64,000 nt of DNA, from positions 310,001 through 374,000 of the forward strand of contig NZ_JAATHD010000002.1 in the NCBI RefSeq assembly GCF_011947265.1. The letters are read 5' to 3'. Of the stretch, positions 1 to 6,983 are shown piece by piece. Origin of the DNA: Paenibacillus sp. HB172176. GTDB lineage: Bacteria > Bacillota > Bacilli > Paenibacillales > Paenibacillaceae. The notes below the pieces were generated by a model. It did no database searches. It was not told the origin of the DNA and saw only the letters and a program-made list of their open reading frames with translations. Position 1 is the first letter of the stretch. Each line of letters opens with the position of its first letter. The position numbers and the translations under genes are program-made.

Positions 1-44
1 GAAGCGACGTGATAATACAGCATTTCATTAACTTTTGGCAGCAA
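1..44 (-). CDS. Start of a gene, possibly the flagellar brake protein YpfA/MotI (partial)
   Basis: Only the first 14 codons lie in the window, reading LLPKVNEMLYYHV from a TTG. A G-rich Shine-Dalgarno run (52-58) sits 7 bases upstream. In B. subtilis the gene after ypeB is ypfA (motI), a c-di-GMP-binding PilZ protein that slows the flagellar motor. The N-terminus resembles Paenibacillus members of that family as I recall them. The assignment rests mostly on position, so it is tentative. Confidence 0.35.
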   Translation of the reverse strand, partial: MLPKVNEMLYYHVA

Positions 45-131
45 AACTTGTCCCCCCCATAGTACCGCCATTATACCATGGAGTAGGAAAGGGGGGCTAT
101 ATCGATATTAGCGAAAACAAAGAGAATTTTG

Positions 132-1487
132 CTATTGAGACGCCTTCTCATCCGCCGGATTGATTGTTTCGATAGATTCTTCAATGCCTGTCTCTGCGTT
201 AATGTATATGCGGTAATCGCTATTGTTAATCGCGCCTGTGAATTCATAACAGAGGGCTTCATTTCCGGTTTCCGAGTCGATGAGAGCAAGCTGGACTTTC
301 TTCACCTTCATATTCGGATTGATCGCCTTGGCTGCTTCCTCCTTCGTCATGATTGGACTTGGAAGCTTCCGCTTGTAATGCTCGTACACATAATCGCCGG
401 CTTGAATGCCGACCGGTTCGCCATTATCCAGCGCTACCTTCACTTTCAGCTTGTCCGGATAGATCAGAACGCCGTTCTGCTTGCCCACGTAGGTGAATGT
501 TCCCGAATTGTCGAATTGATCGTAATTGACCGCCTGCATGTCTTTGAAGCCGTTTTTTTCGAGGAACGCGTCGGATGCCGCCTTTGCTTTCTCGAAATCG
601 ACCGTTTGCTTCCCGATCGGCCTTGATTTCATCATCCAGAGCAAATTACCGCCTTTTTTTGCGAAATCAAGCTGGATCCGTCGATCGGGTTCCTCTGCGT
701 TCACAACAGCCGAGTAAGAAGAATATTCCGTTCCTTTGCCATTCTCCGTCACAGCTACGAGCGATGGATCGACATTCGTCATTTGCGCGGCTTTCTTCTT
801 AATATCGGCAGGTTCGACATTGTCGCCGCTCAGCATCGTGATAGAGCGCTTCTCGTACATGCTGCTGACGGAGGGACCCCAATTAAGCTCCGGGTATGCC
901 TTCACCTTGCCGTCAAGGGAACGCAGTCCGTCAACGAACGGATTTTGCCCCTCCTGCTGATCCGCGGCTATCGCCATTTCCACGTCCATCCATCGCATCT
1001 GATGCGTCATGACATCCTCCTGCATCTGATGCAAATCCTTTGCGATATCGTCCGATTTGTCATACAGCTCCTTCAAGGTTTTGAATTCATCCTGAGAGAG
1101 AGGCTGCTTTGACAGATCGCGCACAGAGGTTTTATAGGCAAAATTCGATATATGCGAAAGAAAGTTTTCCGTATCGCCAAAAGGCAAATACGTTAGCGGC
1201 AACTGACTGATCTCGTTCTGAGCCTCGCTTGTCAGTCTCCAGACATTGACCAGACCTTTTCGATGGTAAGCCATGGAAGTAGAATTGACGGCAAGCGTGT
1301 TGCCGAGCTGTTCATGGAGCTTCTCTACGTGAAAGGTCAAATTGTGAAATGCGCGCTGATAATTGTTTTCCGCTTTGATCAATACTTCGTTCTTCTCTTG
1401 ATGCTCCTGATATCCCCAATACATGGCTCCGATGAGCAAAATGGCTGTAATAGGGAACATGATCGAGCTGAGTCTGCGATAGATCAT
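132..1487 (-). CDS. ypeB: Germination protein YpeB
   Basis: 451 residues. YpeB is a spore membrane protein needed for the stability and localisation of the cortex-lytic enzyme SleB during germination. Residues about 9-25 form one N-terminal membrane anchor. A coiled-coil-like region follows, and the C-terminus carries PepSY-type repeats (about 300-375 and 380-445). The ATG at 1487 is chosen because AAAGGAG lies 8 bases upstream; an in-frame codon at 1538 has no ribosome-binding site. In B. subtilis sleB directly precedes ypeB. Here the preceding gene is a 53-residue Cys-rich protein and then prsW, so the usual partner is missing locally. The family call is firm. Confidence 0.93.
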   Translation of the reverse strand: MIYRRLSSIMFPITAILLIGAMYWGYQEHQEKNEVLIKAENNYQRAFHNLTFHVEKLHEQLGNTLAVNSTSMAYHRKGLVNVWRLTSEAQNEISQLPLTYLPFGDTENFLSHISNFAYKTSVRDLSKQPLSQDEFKTLKELYDKSDDIAKDLHQMQEDVMTHQMRWMDVEMAIAADQQEGQNPFVDGLRSLDGKVKAYPELNWGPSVSSMYEKRSITMLSGDNVEPADIKKKAAQMTNVDPSLVAVTENGKGTEYSSYSAVVNAEEPDRRIQLDFAKKGGNLLWMMKSRPIGKQTVDFEKAKAASDAFLEKNGFKDMQAVNYDQFDNSGTFTYVGKQNGVLIYPDKLKVKVALDNGEPVGIQAGDYVYEHYKRKLPSPIMTKEEAAKAINPNMKVKKVQLALIDSETGNEALCYEFTGAINNSDYRIYINAETGIEESIETINPADEKASQ

Positions 1488-1590
1488 ACAAAAAGCTCCT
1501 TTCTGTGCCAAACCTGATATTAGTTTGGTTTCCAGCAAGGAGCTTTATGCATTTCTGTATCTTTTTGTTAGAAAGGAAAGTTCATTTGCT

Positions 1591-1752
1591 TCAGATGCCG
1601 ATATGTTCTTCAATATCGAGATCGCTTGTATTATTGCAGATGCATTGCTTGAAGCCAGTGTCAATCGTTCCTTTATCGCGTCTTCCCCTTAAAACGAATT
1701 TCTCGCCGCACACATTGCAGCGAATCGTAACCTTGATACGTACCGCGTCCAT
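1591..1752 (-). CDS. Small Cys-rich protein, probable zinc-binding
   Basis: 53 residues starting MDAVRIKVTIRCNVCGEKF. Cys12 and Cys15 form a CxxC motif after a beta-strand-like start, and Cys37 and Cys39 form a CxC motif, so a four-Cys zinc knuckle is likely. A strong Shine-Dalgarno GGGAGGTAAG lies 9 bases before the ATG. A TATAAT -10 box (1779-1784) sits about 27 bases upstream of the start. It occupies the place where sleB is found in B. subtilis. I do not recognise a named family, and a nucleic-acid or partner-protein binding role is only a guess. Confidence 0.7.
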   Translation of the reverse strand: MDAVRIKVTIRCNVCGEKFVLRGRRDKGTIDTGFKQCICNNTSDLDIEEHIGI

Positions 1753-1830
1753 ACCTTCAATCTTACCTCCCGAGCGTGATTATAAGTGAGGGTTTGATCA
1801 ACCTCTATAATGGAAGTATAGACGGATTTC

Positions 1831-2526
1831 CTACAATTTAACCTCATCTTCTCTTGCGACGAAACGGTAAGGCGAACGCTCGTGGGCAGATTTCATCTTG
1901 CGCAAGCCCCAAATCCACAGCAACAGCATGAACGGCACCATGAACCAAAGCCAATCCTTGTTGGTCGCAATTATAATCCAATCGAACGAACCATGCAGCA
2001 TCCATGGAAGCAACAGCGAGATTGACAGAAACTGCACTGATTTTCGCTTCGCGGCGAACTTCGCTTTGCCCAAATAATAGCCCATCATAACGCCGAACAA
2101 AGCATGGCCGGATACCGGCAGAAGCGCTCTGGCTAGCAACGAGCCGAAGGAAGCCGGCGAATAGATGGCGTATAGAATATTCTCGGTCGTGGCAAAGCCT
2201 AACGAGATGGCCGCAGCGTATAATATGCCGTCGTAAGGCTCGTCGAATTCGGTATGGTTGTAGATAACATGAAATAATACAAACCATTTCAGAAATTCCT
2301 CGACGCCCGCAGACTGCACGAACGAAGCTATCAAGCTTTGGTCGCCAAGCCATAACTCAAGACCGCGCTGCAGCACCATGATCGGAATGACGATAAGAAT
2401 GCCGAGCACGAACATGCGAAGCACCATATGAATCGGTTCTGCGTCGTAACGATCGCGCAAATATAAATAGGTAAGCAGTGAAACGCCAGGCGCTGCTGCC
2501 GCGATGAGAACGGAGAACATAAGCAT
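1831..2526 (-). CDS. prsW: PrsW family intramembrane metalloprotease
   Basis: 231 residues with seven to eight hydrophobic segments. In B. subtilis PrsW performs site-1 cleavage of the anti-sigma factor RsiW, releasing sigma-W under envelope stress. Family signatures are visible: Glu76-Glu77 in EEFLKW, Glu115 in TTEN, and His141 in the SGHALFG segment. Length is typical. The ATG at 2526 has AGGG five bases upstream, and a second ATG two codons on (2520) is an alternative. In B. subtilis prsW also lies in the gudB-prsW-sleB-ypeB neighbourhood, so position supports the call. No rsiW/sigW pair lies in this window. Confidence 0.92.
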   Translation of the reverse strand: MLMFSVLIAAAAPGVSLLTYLYLRDRYDAEPIHMVLRMFVLGILIVIPIMVLQRGLELWLGDQSLIASFVQSAGVEEFLKWFVLFHVIYNHTEFDEPYDGILYAAAISLGFATTENILYAIYSPASFGSLLARALLPVSGHALFGVMMGYYLGKAKFAAKRKSVQFLSISLLLPWMLHGSFDWIIIATNKDWLWFMVPFMLLLWIWGLRKMKSAHERSPYRFVAREDEVKL

Positions 2527-2573
2527 TTCGTCCCTGCTTTCTTATAAAGGTAGTTCAATATGATGAATTTCAT

Positions 2574-2607
2574 AAGTGATCTTTATTTATATCACTTCTC
2601 TATTATA
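2574..2607 (-). promoter_or_regulatory. Possible prsW promoter/operator: TATAAT box and inverted repeat
   Basis: On the minus strand a perfect TATAAT (2602-2607) is followed by a perfect 7-bp inverted repeat AAGTGAT/ATCACTT (2574-2580, 2591-2597). This repeat would lie in the early transcript or act as an operator. No convincing -35 is present at 16-18 bp. The rest of 2608-2695 shows nothing I can assign. Confidence 0.35.
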
Positions 2608-2695
2608 CATGGGATTGACAACTTCCGAAACAGCCTGACGAAAACCGGGATAGAGCATGCACGGAAGGATGCTTGCTGCCGCTGTAGGAGCCTAG

Positions 2696-2736
2696 AAAAA
2701 AAAGCATCAACAGACACAGTCGCCTGCTGATGCTTT
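2696..2736 (-). terminator. Rho-independent terminator after mecA
   Basis: On the minus strand an 11-13 bp stem (arms about 2702-2713 and 2725-2736, one G-U pair) is followed by eight T residues. It lies about 30 bases after the mecA stop codon. Confidence 0.85.
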
Positions 2737-2764
2737 CAGTTGGAGCAATGCTGCTGATTGGCTG

Positions 2765-3376
2765 TTAAAACTGGAAATGACTGCAAATTTCTCTCACGGC
2801 ATGTTCCGGCATAATGATCTTCCCGTATTCCTCCAGCATGGCTGATGTAACAGATGTAGCATCCCCGTATTCCGCCAAAACCGCAATGACGGCATTGTGG
2901 CGGGAAGAATCAATCAAAGCGGGCTCCAGCGCCAATATATACTTGCCATTGTACGTATAAAGCCGCCCATCCTCAGTGAAGCTTGAAGCCATAAGCTGCC
3001 TGCAGACCGAAATCACATCTTCAAAATCTCGAAAAGCGTACATCACGATATCCGTCTGCTCCATGGTGACTTCCATATCATATATGTCATCTTCCAAGTC
3101 ATCCTCTTCAGTCGCGCCGTCTGCTGCGGAGTTGCTCTTGCCTCTGGTCACGATTATGACCATTCCCTGCGCAGGCATAGCCAGCACTTCTACAGCCAGC
3201 GGTCCATCAGCGTCAAAACCCAGCTCTGTGTATGCTTGCTCCATCATTTCCAAAAATAGCTCATGCAGCTTCGGAGGCTCACGCCACATATCATCCTTCT
3301 GGATCCCCCGCTCTAACAAGTCGTCGAACGTCAGAAAAATCCGAATCTTGTCCTGACTAAGCCGCTCGATTTTCAT
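2765..3376 (-). CDS. mecA: Adaptor protein MecA
   Basis: 203 residues. MecA binds ClpC and delivers substrates such as ComK to the ClpCP protease, linking competence and sporulation decisions to proteolysis. The N-terminal substrate-binding domain (about 1-80, beginning MKIERLSQDKIRIFLTFDDL) and the C-terminal ClpC-binding domain (about 110-203) are both recognisable. An acidic linker about 85-105 joins them, as is usual. AAGGAGGATCC lies 6 bases before the ATG. The gene stands alone with its own terminator. Confidence 0.93.
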   Translation of the reverse strand: MKIERLSQDKIRIFLTFDDLLERGIQKDDMWREPPKLHELFLEMMEQAYTELGFDADGPLAVEVLAMPAQGMVIIVTRGKSNSAADGATEEDDLEDDIYDMEVTMEQTDIVMYAFRDFEDVISVCRQLMASSFTEDGRLYTYNGKYILALEPALIDSSRHNAVIAVLAEYGDATSVTSAMLEEYGKIIMPEHAVREICSHFQF

Positions 3377-3507
3377 GACAGGATCCTCCTTAAGCAGCGT
3401 CTGTTGTAACAGCGTATGAATCTATTTCCCAAATGTGAATAAAATGGACTCATACGAGTTATGTATTTACTTTATCATTTCTTATTCGCGAATGCACTAT
3501 AATAAAC

Positions 3508-3562
3508 GAAAAAAAGAATCGTTTTGAGGGTCGCTTTCTGCGAATCAACTCATACGATTCTT
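3508..3562 (-). terminator. Rho-independent terminator
   Basis: The arms AAGAATCG (3514-3521) and CGATTCTT (3555-3562), extended by an imperfect inner stem, are followed on the minus strand by a run of seven T residues. It lies just after the stop codon of the 111-residue membrane protein gene. Confidence 0.75.
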
Positions 3563-3574
3563 CAGGCTTCATAA

Positions 3575-3910
3575 TTAATGAGTCATGTTGGAAGACGATT
3601 CCGCTTTTATCTGATCCACTTCCGCCTTCACCTCGGGATCGTTCTCGATTAAGGCTTCAATCTGTTCCCAAGCGCCGGCGGATGTTTCTGCGGTATCGTC
3701 TGTAGGCTTTGGGACATGCGACATCGCCTCGTTCGCCCCATGCTTCCAGTCCATATTGATCATCTTCGACATCGCTTTCCCGGACATCGAGGAAAGAGCG
3801 CCCGACACCGCTCTCGATGCCCTCATCGCCGCTCCCGGCTTCTTGCGCGAAATGTATAGCGTTGCCGCGGCGCCGATCAGACCGCCGAATAGCATGCTGC
3901 TCAATCTCAT
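3575..3910 (-). CDS. Small membrane-anchored protein of unknown function
   Basis: 111 residues starting MRLSSMLFGGLIGAAATLY. One N-terminal membrane segment (about 5-20) is followed by a basic stretch, an Ala/Ser/Met-rich amphipathic region (about 25-50) and an acidic C-terminus. The architecture resembles YtxH-like proteins, but I cannot assign the family. The ATG at 3910 is chosen because GAGGTGG lies 6 bases upstream. Longer in-frame extensions to 4006 have no ribosome-binding site. It is divergent from the polysaccharide deacetylase gene, with about 160 bases between starts. Confidence 0.7.
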   Translation of the reverse strand: MRLSSMLFGGLIGAAATLYISRKKPGAAMRASRAVSGALSSMSGKAMSKMINMDWKHGANEAMSHVPKPTDDTAETSAGAWEQIEALIENDPEVKAEVDQIKAESSSNMTH

Positions 3911-4072
3911 TGCTGGCCACCTCTTTCTTACGATTGATTTCGCCTTTAGTTTGACCGCCAACTGTGCTGACCATGCAATATAAAATAAGGAAATCAATCT
4001 GCTCATCTGAAGGGCGAATTATGGTAGAATATGATCTAAACAACGAAGATTTTAGCGAAAAGGGGAGAGAGA

Positions 4073-4918
4073 ATGAGAAAAAGATGGAAAACCGCTGCGA
4101 GCGTTATTCTCGCCTTGCAGCTCGCAGGCTGCAGCAACAGCGGCAGCGGCACGACGGCCGAGCAACCCGCATCGACGACGATCCAAGCGACCGCAGTTCC
4201 GACTTCAACGGCCACCGCAGCTCCGACTGCGCCCGAGCCGACGCCTTCGGCTACGCCGGCGACCGAGACGAAATTATACAAAATGAGCAGCGTCTATCGT
4301 TTTGCCCCGATCAACGATTCGAACGAATTGTCGCCCGCGCAGGTCGTTCTGCTTACCTTCGATGACGGCCCTCATAATAAGCAGGTGCTTACAAGCTTGC
4401 TGGATACGCTGGATAAGCATCATGCCAAGGCAATCTTCTTCGTCAACGGCTACCGTGTGAAGCAGAATCCCGATTTGCTGAAGCTTATTCACGAGCGAAA
4501 GCAAACAATCGGCAATCACTCTTATGATCATATCAACCTCAAGCAAGAAACGATTGAGGTTATTGAGAAGCAGGTGGGAGATGTATCTCAGCAGGTTGAA
4601 GACTTAATCGGCGAACGTCCTTCATTTTTCCGGCCTCCCTACGGCGCCGGCAATCAAGAGCTCAAGGACTATGTAGCGGATCAAAGCATGCTCTACATGA
4701 CATGGTCGGACGGATCGCTCGATTGGGACGCCTCCGCGAAGAACAAGCCGGATGTGGTCATCAAGAACGTGATGGAACAGTTGCACAAAGGAGCGAACAT
4801 TCTCATGCACGAGCTGCAATGGACAGCCGATGCGCTTGACGAGCTTCTAACGAAGCTGGAGGATGCCGGCTACGGCTTCATCGATCCAGAGACGATCGAT
4901 ACCGATTTTACGAGCTGA
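4073..4918 (+). CDS. Lipoprotein polysaccharide deacetylase (NodB domain)
   Basis: 281 residues. A lipoprotein signal ends in LAGC (Cys20), so the enzyme should be anchored to the outer face of the membrane. A Thr/Pro/Ala-rich linker spans about 25-65. The NodB fold follows: TFDDGP (Asp97, Asp98), the metal-binding His149 and His153 in NHSYDH, and RPPYG at 187-191. The last motif reads MHEL (245-248) where LLHD is usual, so its Asp is replaced by Glu. The likely substrate is an N-acetylated glycan such as peptidoglycan. The start has GGGGAGAGAG upstream. Its 3' end overlaps the convergent 84-residue gene by 11 bases. Confidence 0.88.
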   Translation: MRKRWKTAASVILALQLAGCSNSGSGTTAEQPASTTIQATAVPTSTATAAPTAPEPTPSATPATETKLYKMSSVYRFAPINDSNELSPAQVVLLTFDDGPHNKQVLTSLLDTLDKHHAKAIFFVNGYRVKQNPDLLKLIHERKQTIGNHSYDHINLKQETIEVIEKQVGDVSQQVEDLIGERPSFFRPPYGAGNQELKDYVADQSMLYMTWSDGSLDWDASAKNKPDVVIKNVMEQLHKGANILMHELQWTADALDELLTKLEDAGYGFIDPETIDTDFTS

Positions 4919-5162
4919 AATTATGACCGTACCAGAACAAAAACGCGACAAGCGCGAGAAATAACACAAACAGAAGATTATAATACCATTTGTTCACTTT
5001 ATTGATGCTGGATGGGAATTTTTTGCGTCTGGAGGGAAGTTTCCCCTCCTCGGGTTGGCTCTGCTGCAATGCATCGTCGGCTGCAATCGGGTCTGCCTTT
5101 GAACGAGCATGGGAACGGGATCGTGTTTTTGAGGATCGGCTATGCCTTTCTTTCCTGTTCAT
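4908..5162 (-). CDS. Small tail-anchored membrane protein, unknown function
   Basis: 84 residues. The N-terminal half is very basic and Ser/Arg-rich (1-25), followed by a short acidic stretch, more basic residues, and one C-terminal membrane helix (about 60-79). The start codon overlaps the stop of the upstream CPBP protease gene as ATGA, and AGGAGGGAATC precedes it, so the two are probably translationally coupled. I recognise no domain. The tail-anchored topology with a cytoplasmic basic region suggests a membrane adaptor, but this is inference. Confidence 0.75.
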   Translation of the reverse strand: MNRKERHSRSSKTRSRSHARSKADPIAADDALQQSQPEEGKLPSRRKKFPSSINKVNKWYYNLLFVLFLALVAFLFWYGHNFSS

Positions 5163-5752
5163 GATTCCCTCCTGAATCGAATGATAAGACCCATAATGAA
5201 ATCAATAAGAAAATGCGCAAGTATAGGGGCCCAGATCGTACCGGACTCGATGTAAATCCAGCCAAGGCCGTAAGAGATCGAGAAGACAAGCCCCGTAGGA
5301 ATCCAGTGGCGCAAATACCGGACATGAATCGCTGCGAACAGTACACTGGTCCAATACGGACCGAATGCAGTCTGAACAGCGCCGCGGAACAGCAATTCTT
5401 CGCAGATCGATACGACTAGACACAGAAGAAAGATATGCCAGACTGGTCTCGTTCGAAATATGCGTTCATTGACGCCCCCGTCATCCGACGCCTCTTCGGG
5501 AACAAATCGGGACAAAAGCAAGTCTGCAGCGATGACTGCGAGAGCCAATCCCGCTCCCCAATAGAGAAACTCGGCATTTTTCTCAAAAGAAAAAAGACGA
5601 ATGGGGCTTTGCCGCTGAAATAATAGCCAAATAAAACCGATAACAAGTGTAAACGCTTGTGTGGCGTATAAATTAATGAGAAGCATGCGATCGTCAATGT
5701 CGTCCACGTTGACCTTCTTGACTCGAATTTTTCTAATATCGAATTTCTTCAT
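5159..5752 (-). CDS. CPBP family intramembrane glutamic protease
   Basis: 197 residues with five or more membrane segments. The CPBP (Abi) signature motifs are present: EELLFRG with Glu118-Glu119 and Arg123, then His143 in FAAIH, and His180/Asp184 in HFLIDF. Known members process prenylated proteins or anti-sigma factors, or give self-immunity to bacteriocins; no bacteriocin gene lies nearby. GGGAG lies 7 bases before the ATG. It is coupled to the 84-residue membrane protein by a 4-base overlap. Confidence 0.88.
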   Translation of the reverse strand: MKKFDIRKIRVKKVNVDDIDDRMLLINLYATQAFTLVIGFIWLLFQRQSPIRLFSFEKNAEFLYWGAGLALAVIAADLLLSRFVPEEASDDGGVNERIFRTRPVWHIFLLCLVVSICEELLFRGAVQTAFGPYWTSVLFAAIHVRYLRHWIPTGLVFSISYGLGWIYIESGTIWAPILAHFLIDFIMGLIIRFRRES

Positions 5753-5818
5753 TAAGTAACTCCCTGTCTGTAAGTAGGATTACGAGAACGTATACAACCT
5801 TTGTAGAAGGAGATTATT

Positions 5819-6739
5819 ATGGATAAACGATTAACGAATTCGGCGATGTTATTCAGTGTTGGTTTTGTATTTATGCTAGTTTGCGCAGTCGCTGCGTTCT
5901 TCTACGGCGTTCAAATCGGCACCGACAAAATGGAAGCCAAATATGAAGCGAACCTGACAAGCGAGGCGAGCAAGCTCGTTCCTGACAGTCCTTATCAACA
6001 GCAAGATCTCGTTTCCTTCTATCATACCGTATTCACGCCGTTCCGCGAATTTCAGAATGAATGGAGTATAACCATTTCCAAGATCGGTCAAGGACAAATG
6101 GCAGATGCCAAATCAGGCTTCAACGCCCTTGCGAAGCTCGCTGATCAGAAAGCCGAAGCTGCCAAATCCTACGATTTGCAAGCTTCCCCTTTAATTAGCG
6201 ACGCTCAAATCAGCTACATAAGAAGTTTAATGCTGTTCAAGGATGCTGCGACCGCTGCTGCCGATCTGTCGAAGACGTACGGCGGCGGCGAGCTTCTCTC
6301 CAAAATCGGAGAGGACAAAAATTACAAGGCTGCGGTACAAGAAACCTTGTCGGCGCAGAACGCTTATTACAGCGCGATGCAGAAATGGGCGGCAAGCATC
6401 GATCCTGATATTCCGGATGAGAACGCAGCCGGCCTTGCTCCCAAGCTGGCGGAATGGAGCAAGCTTCCTCTAACCGTTAAGAATAGTCTTCTCACTCAAT
6501 ATTTGGCGAAGCGCGGTGAAATGAACATTTTCTATCCACAGGATCTGACCGCCAGGATTGACGACTTCATCGTCGCCGGCAAAGCTGCACAGATGAAATT
6601 GACGACCGTTTTTGAAGTATCCGACCTGCTTATTGACACCGACGCCGTGCGGAACGGAGATTTCAACATGAACAAGGACCGTTTCTATAAGAGCGAATTA
6701 TTGCCGCAATTGCCTTTTTTCTTTCCCGAGATGAATTGA
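5819..6739 (+). CDS. Membrane-anchored extracytoplasmic protein, unknown function
   Basis: 306 residues. An N-terminal hydrophobic segment (about 9-30) is probably an uncleaved anchor. The remainder is soluble and predicted mostly helical, rich in Ala, Lys and Gln, with no Cys after the anchor and no motif I recognise. AGAAGGAG lies 7 bases before the ATG. It is divergent from the CPBP protease gene (66 bases between starts). The composition suggests an extracytoplasmic helical-bundle protein, but no function can be assigned. Confidence 0.75.
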   Translation: MDKRLTNSAMLFSVGFVFMLVCAVAAFFYGVQIGTDKMEAKYEANLTSEASKLVPDSPYQQQDLVSFYHTVFTPFREFQNEWSITISKIGQGQMADAKSGFNALAKLADQKAEAAKSYDLQASPLISDAQISYIRSLMLFKDAATAAADLSKTYGGGELLSKIGEDKNYKAAVQETLSAQNAYYSAMQKWAASIDPDIPDENAAGLAPKLAEWSKLPLTVKNSLLTQYLAKRGEMNIFYPQDLTARIDDFIVAGKAAQMKLTTVFEVSDLLIDTDAVRNGDFNMNKDRFYKSELLPQLPFFFPEMN

Positions 6740-6814
6740 TTGTCGATCGCCGGCGATCTCTGACGATTCTGCTTGAATCATAACGAAATTTTCACAATTG
6801 TTCAAGTTTGAGCA

Positions 6815-6842
6815 TTGCAATTCACCACGTTCATGCTATAAA
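6815..6842 (+). promoter_or_regulatory. serA promoter (sigma-A type, extended -10)
   Basis: TTGCAA (6815-6820), a 16-bp spacer and TATAAA (6837-6842). TG two bases before the -10 gives an extended -10 element. Transcription would begin near 6849, leaving a leader of about 135 bases before serA. Confidence 0.65.
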
Positions 6843-6881
6843 ATAATAAAGTCCAATTCGTTCGTAGATTGAACTCTCGAT

Positions 6882-6960
6882 CCGCTGTGGAATCTCTCTG
6901 CGGTAAGAGGGTTTTTCTGTTCATTCTTTAGATTACTATAGCGGAGGCAGCTTGCTCCGC
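6882..6960 (+). promoter_or_regulatory. Structured serA leader with terminator-like and RBS-adjacent hairpins
   Basis: CTCTCT (6894-6899) pairs with AGAGGG (6906-6911) and is followed by TTTTT (6912-6916), which is terminator-like. An alternative pairing CCGC (6882-6885) with GCGG (6900-6903) would compete with it. A third hairpin GCGGAG (6941-6946)/CTCCGC (6955-6960) ends 7 bases before the AGGAGG of serA. There is no T-box consensus. An attenuator is plausible but unproven. Confidence 0.4.
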
Positions 6961-6983
6961 CTATTCTAGGAGGCTTGTTTTAC

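Noticed and set aside
1507-1527. Hairpin CCAAAC/GTTTGG before ypeB as a terminator
   Set aside because: The stem is only 6 bp with a 9-base loop and no T run.
6849-6983. T-box in the serA leader
   Set aside because: There is no AGGGTGGNACCGCG-type sequence or specifier-loop arrangement.
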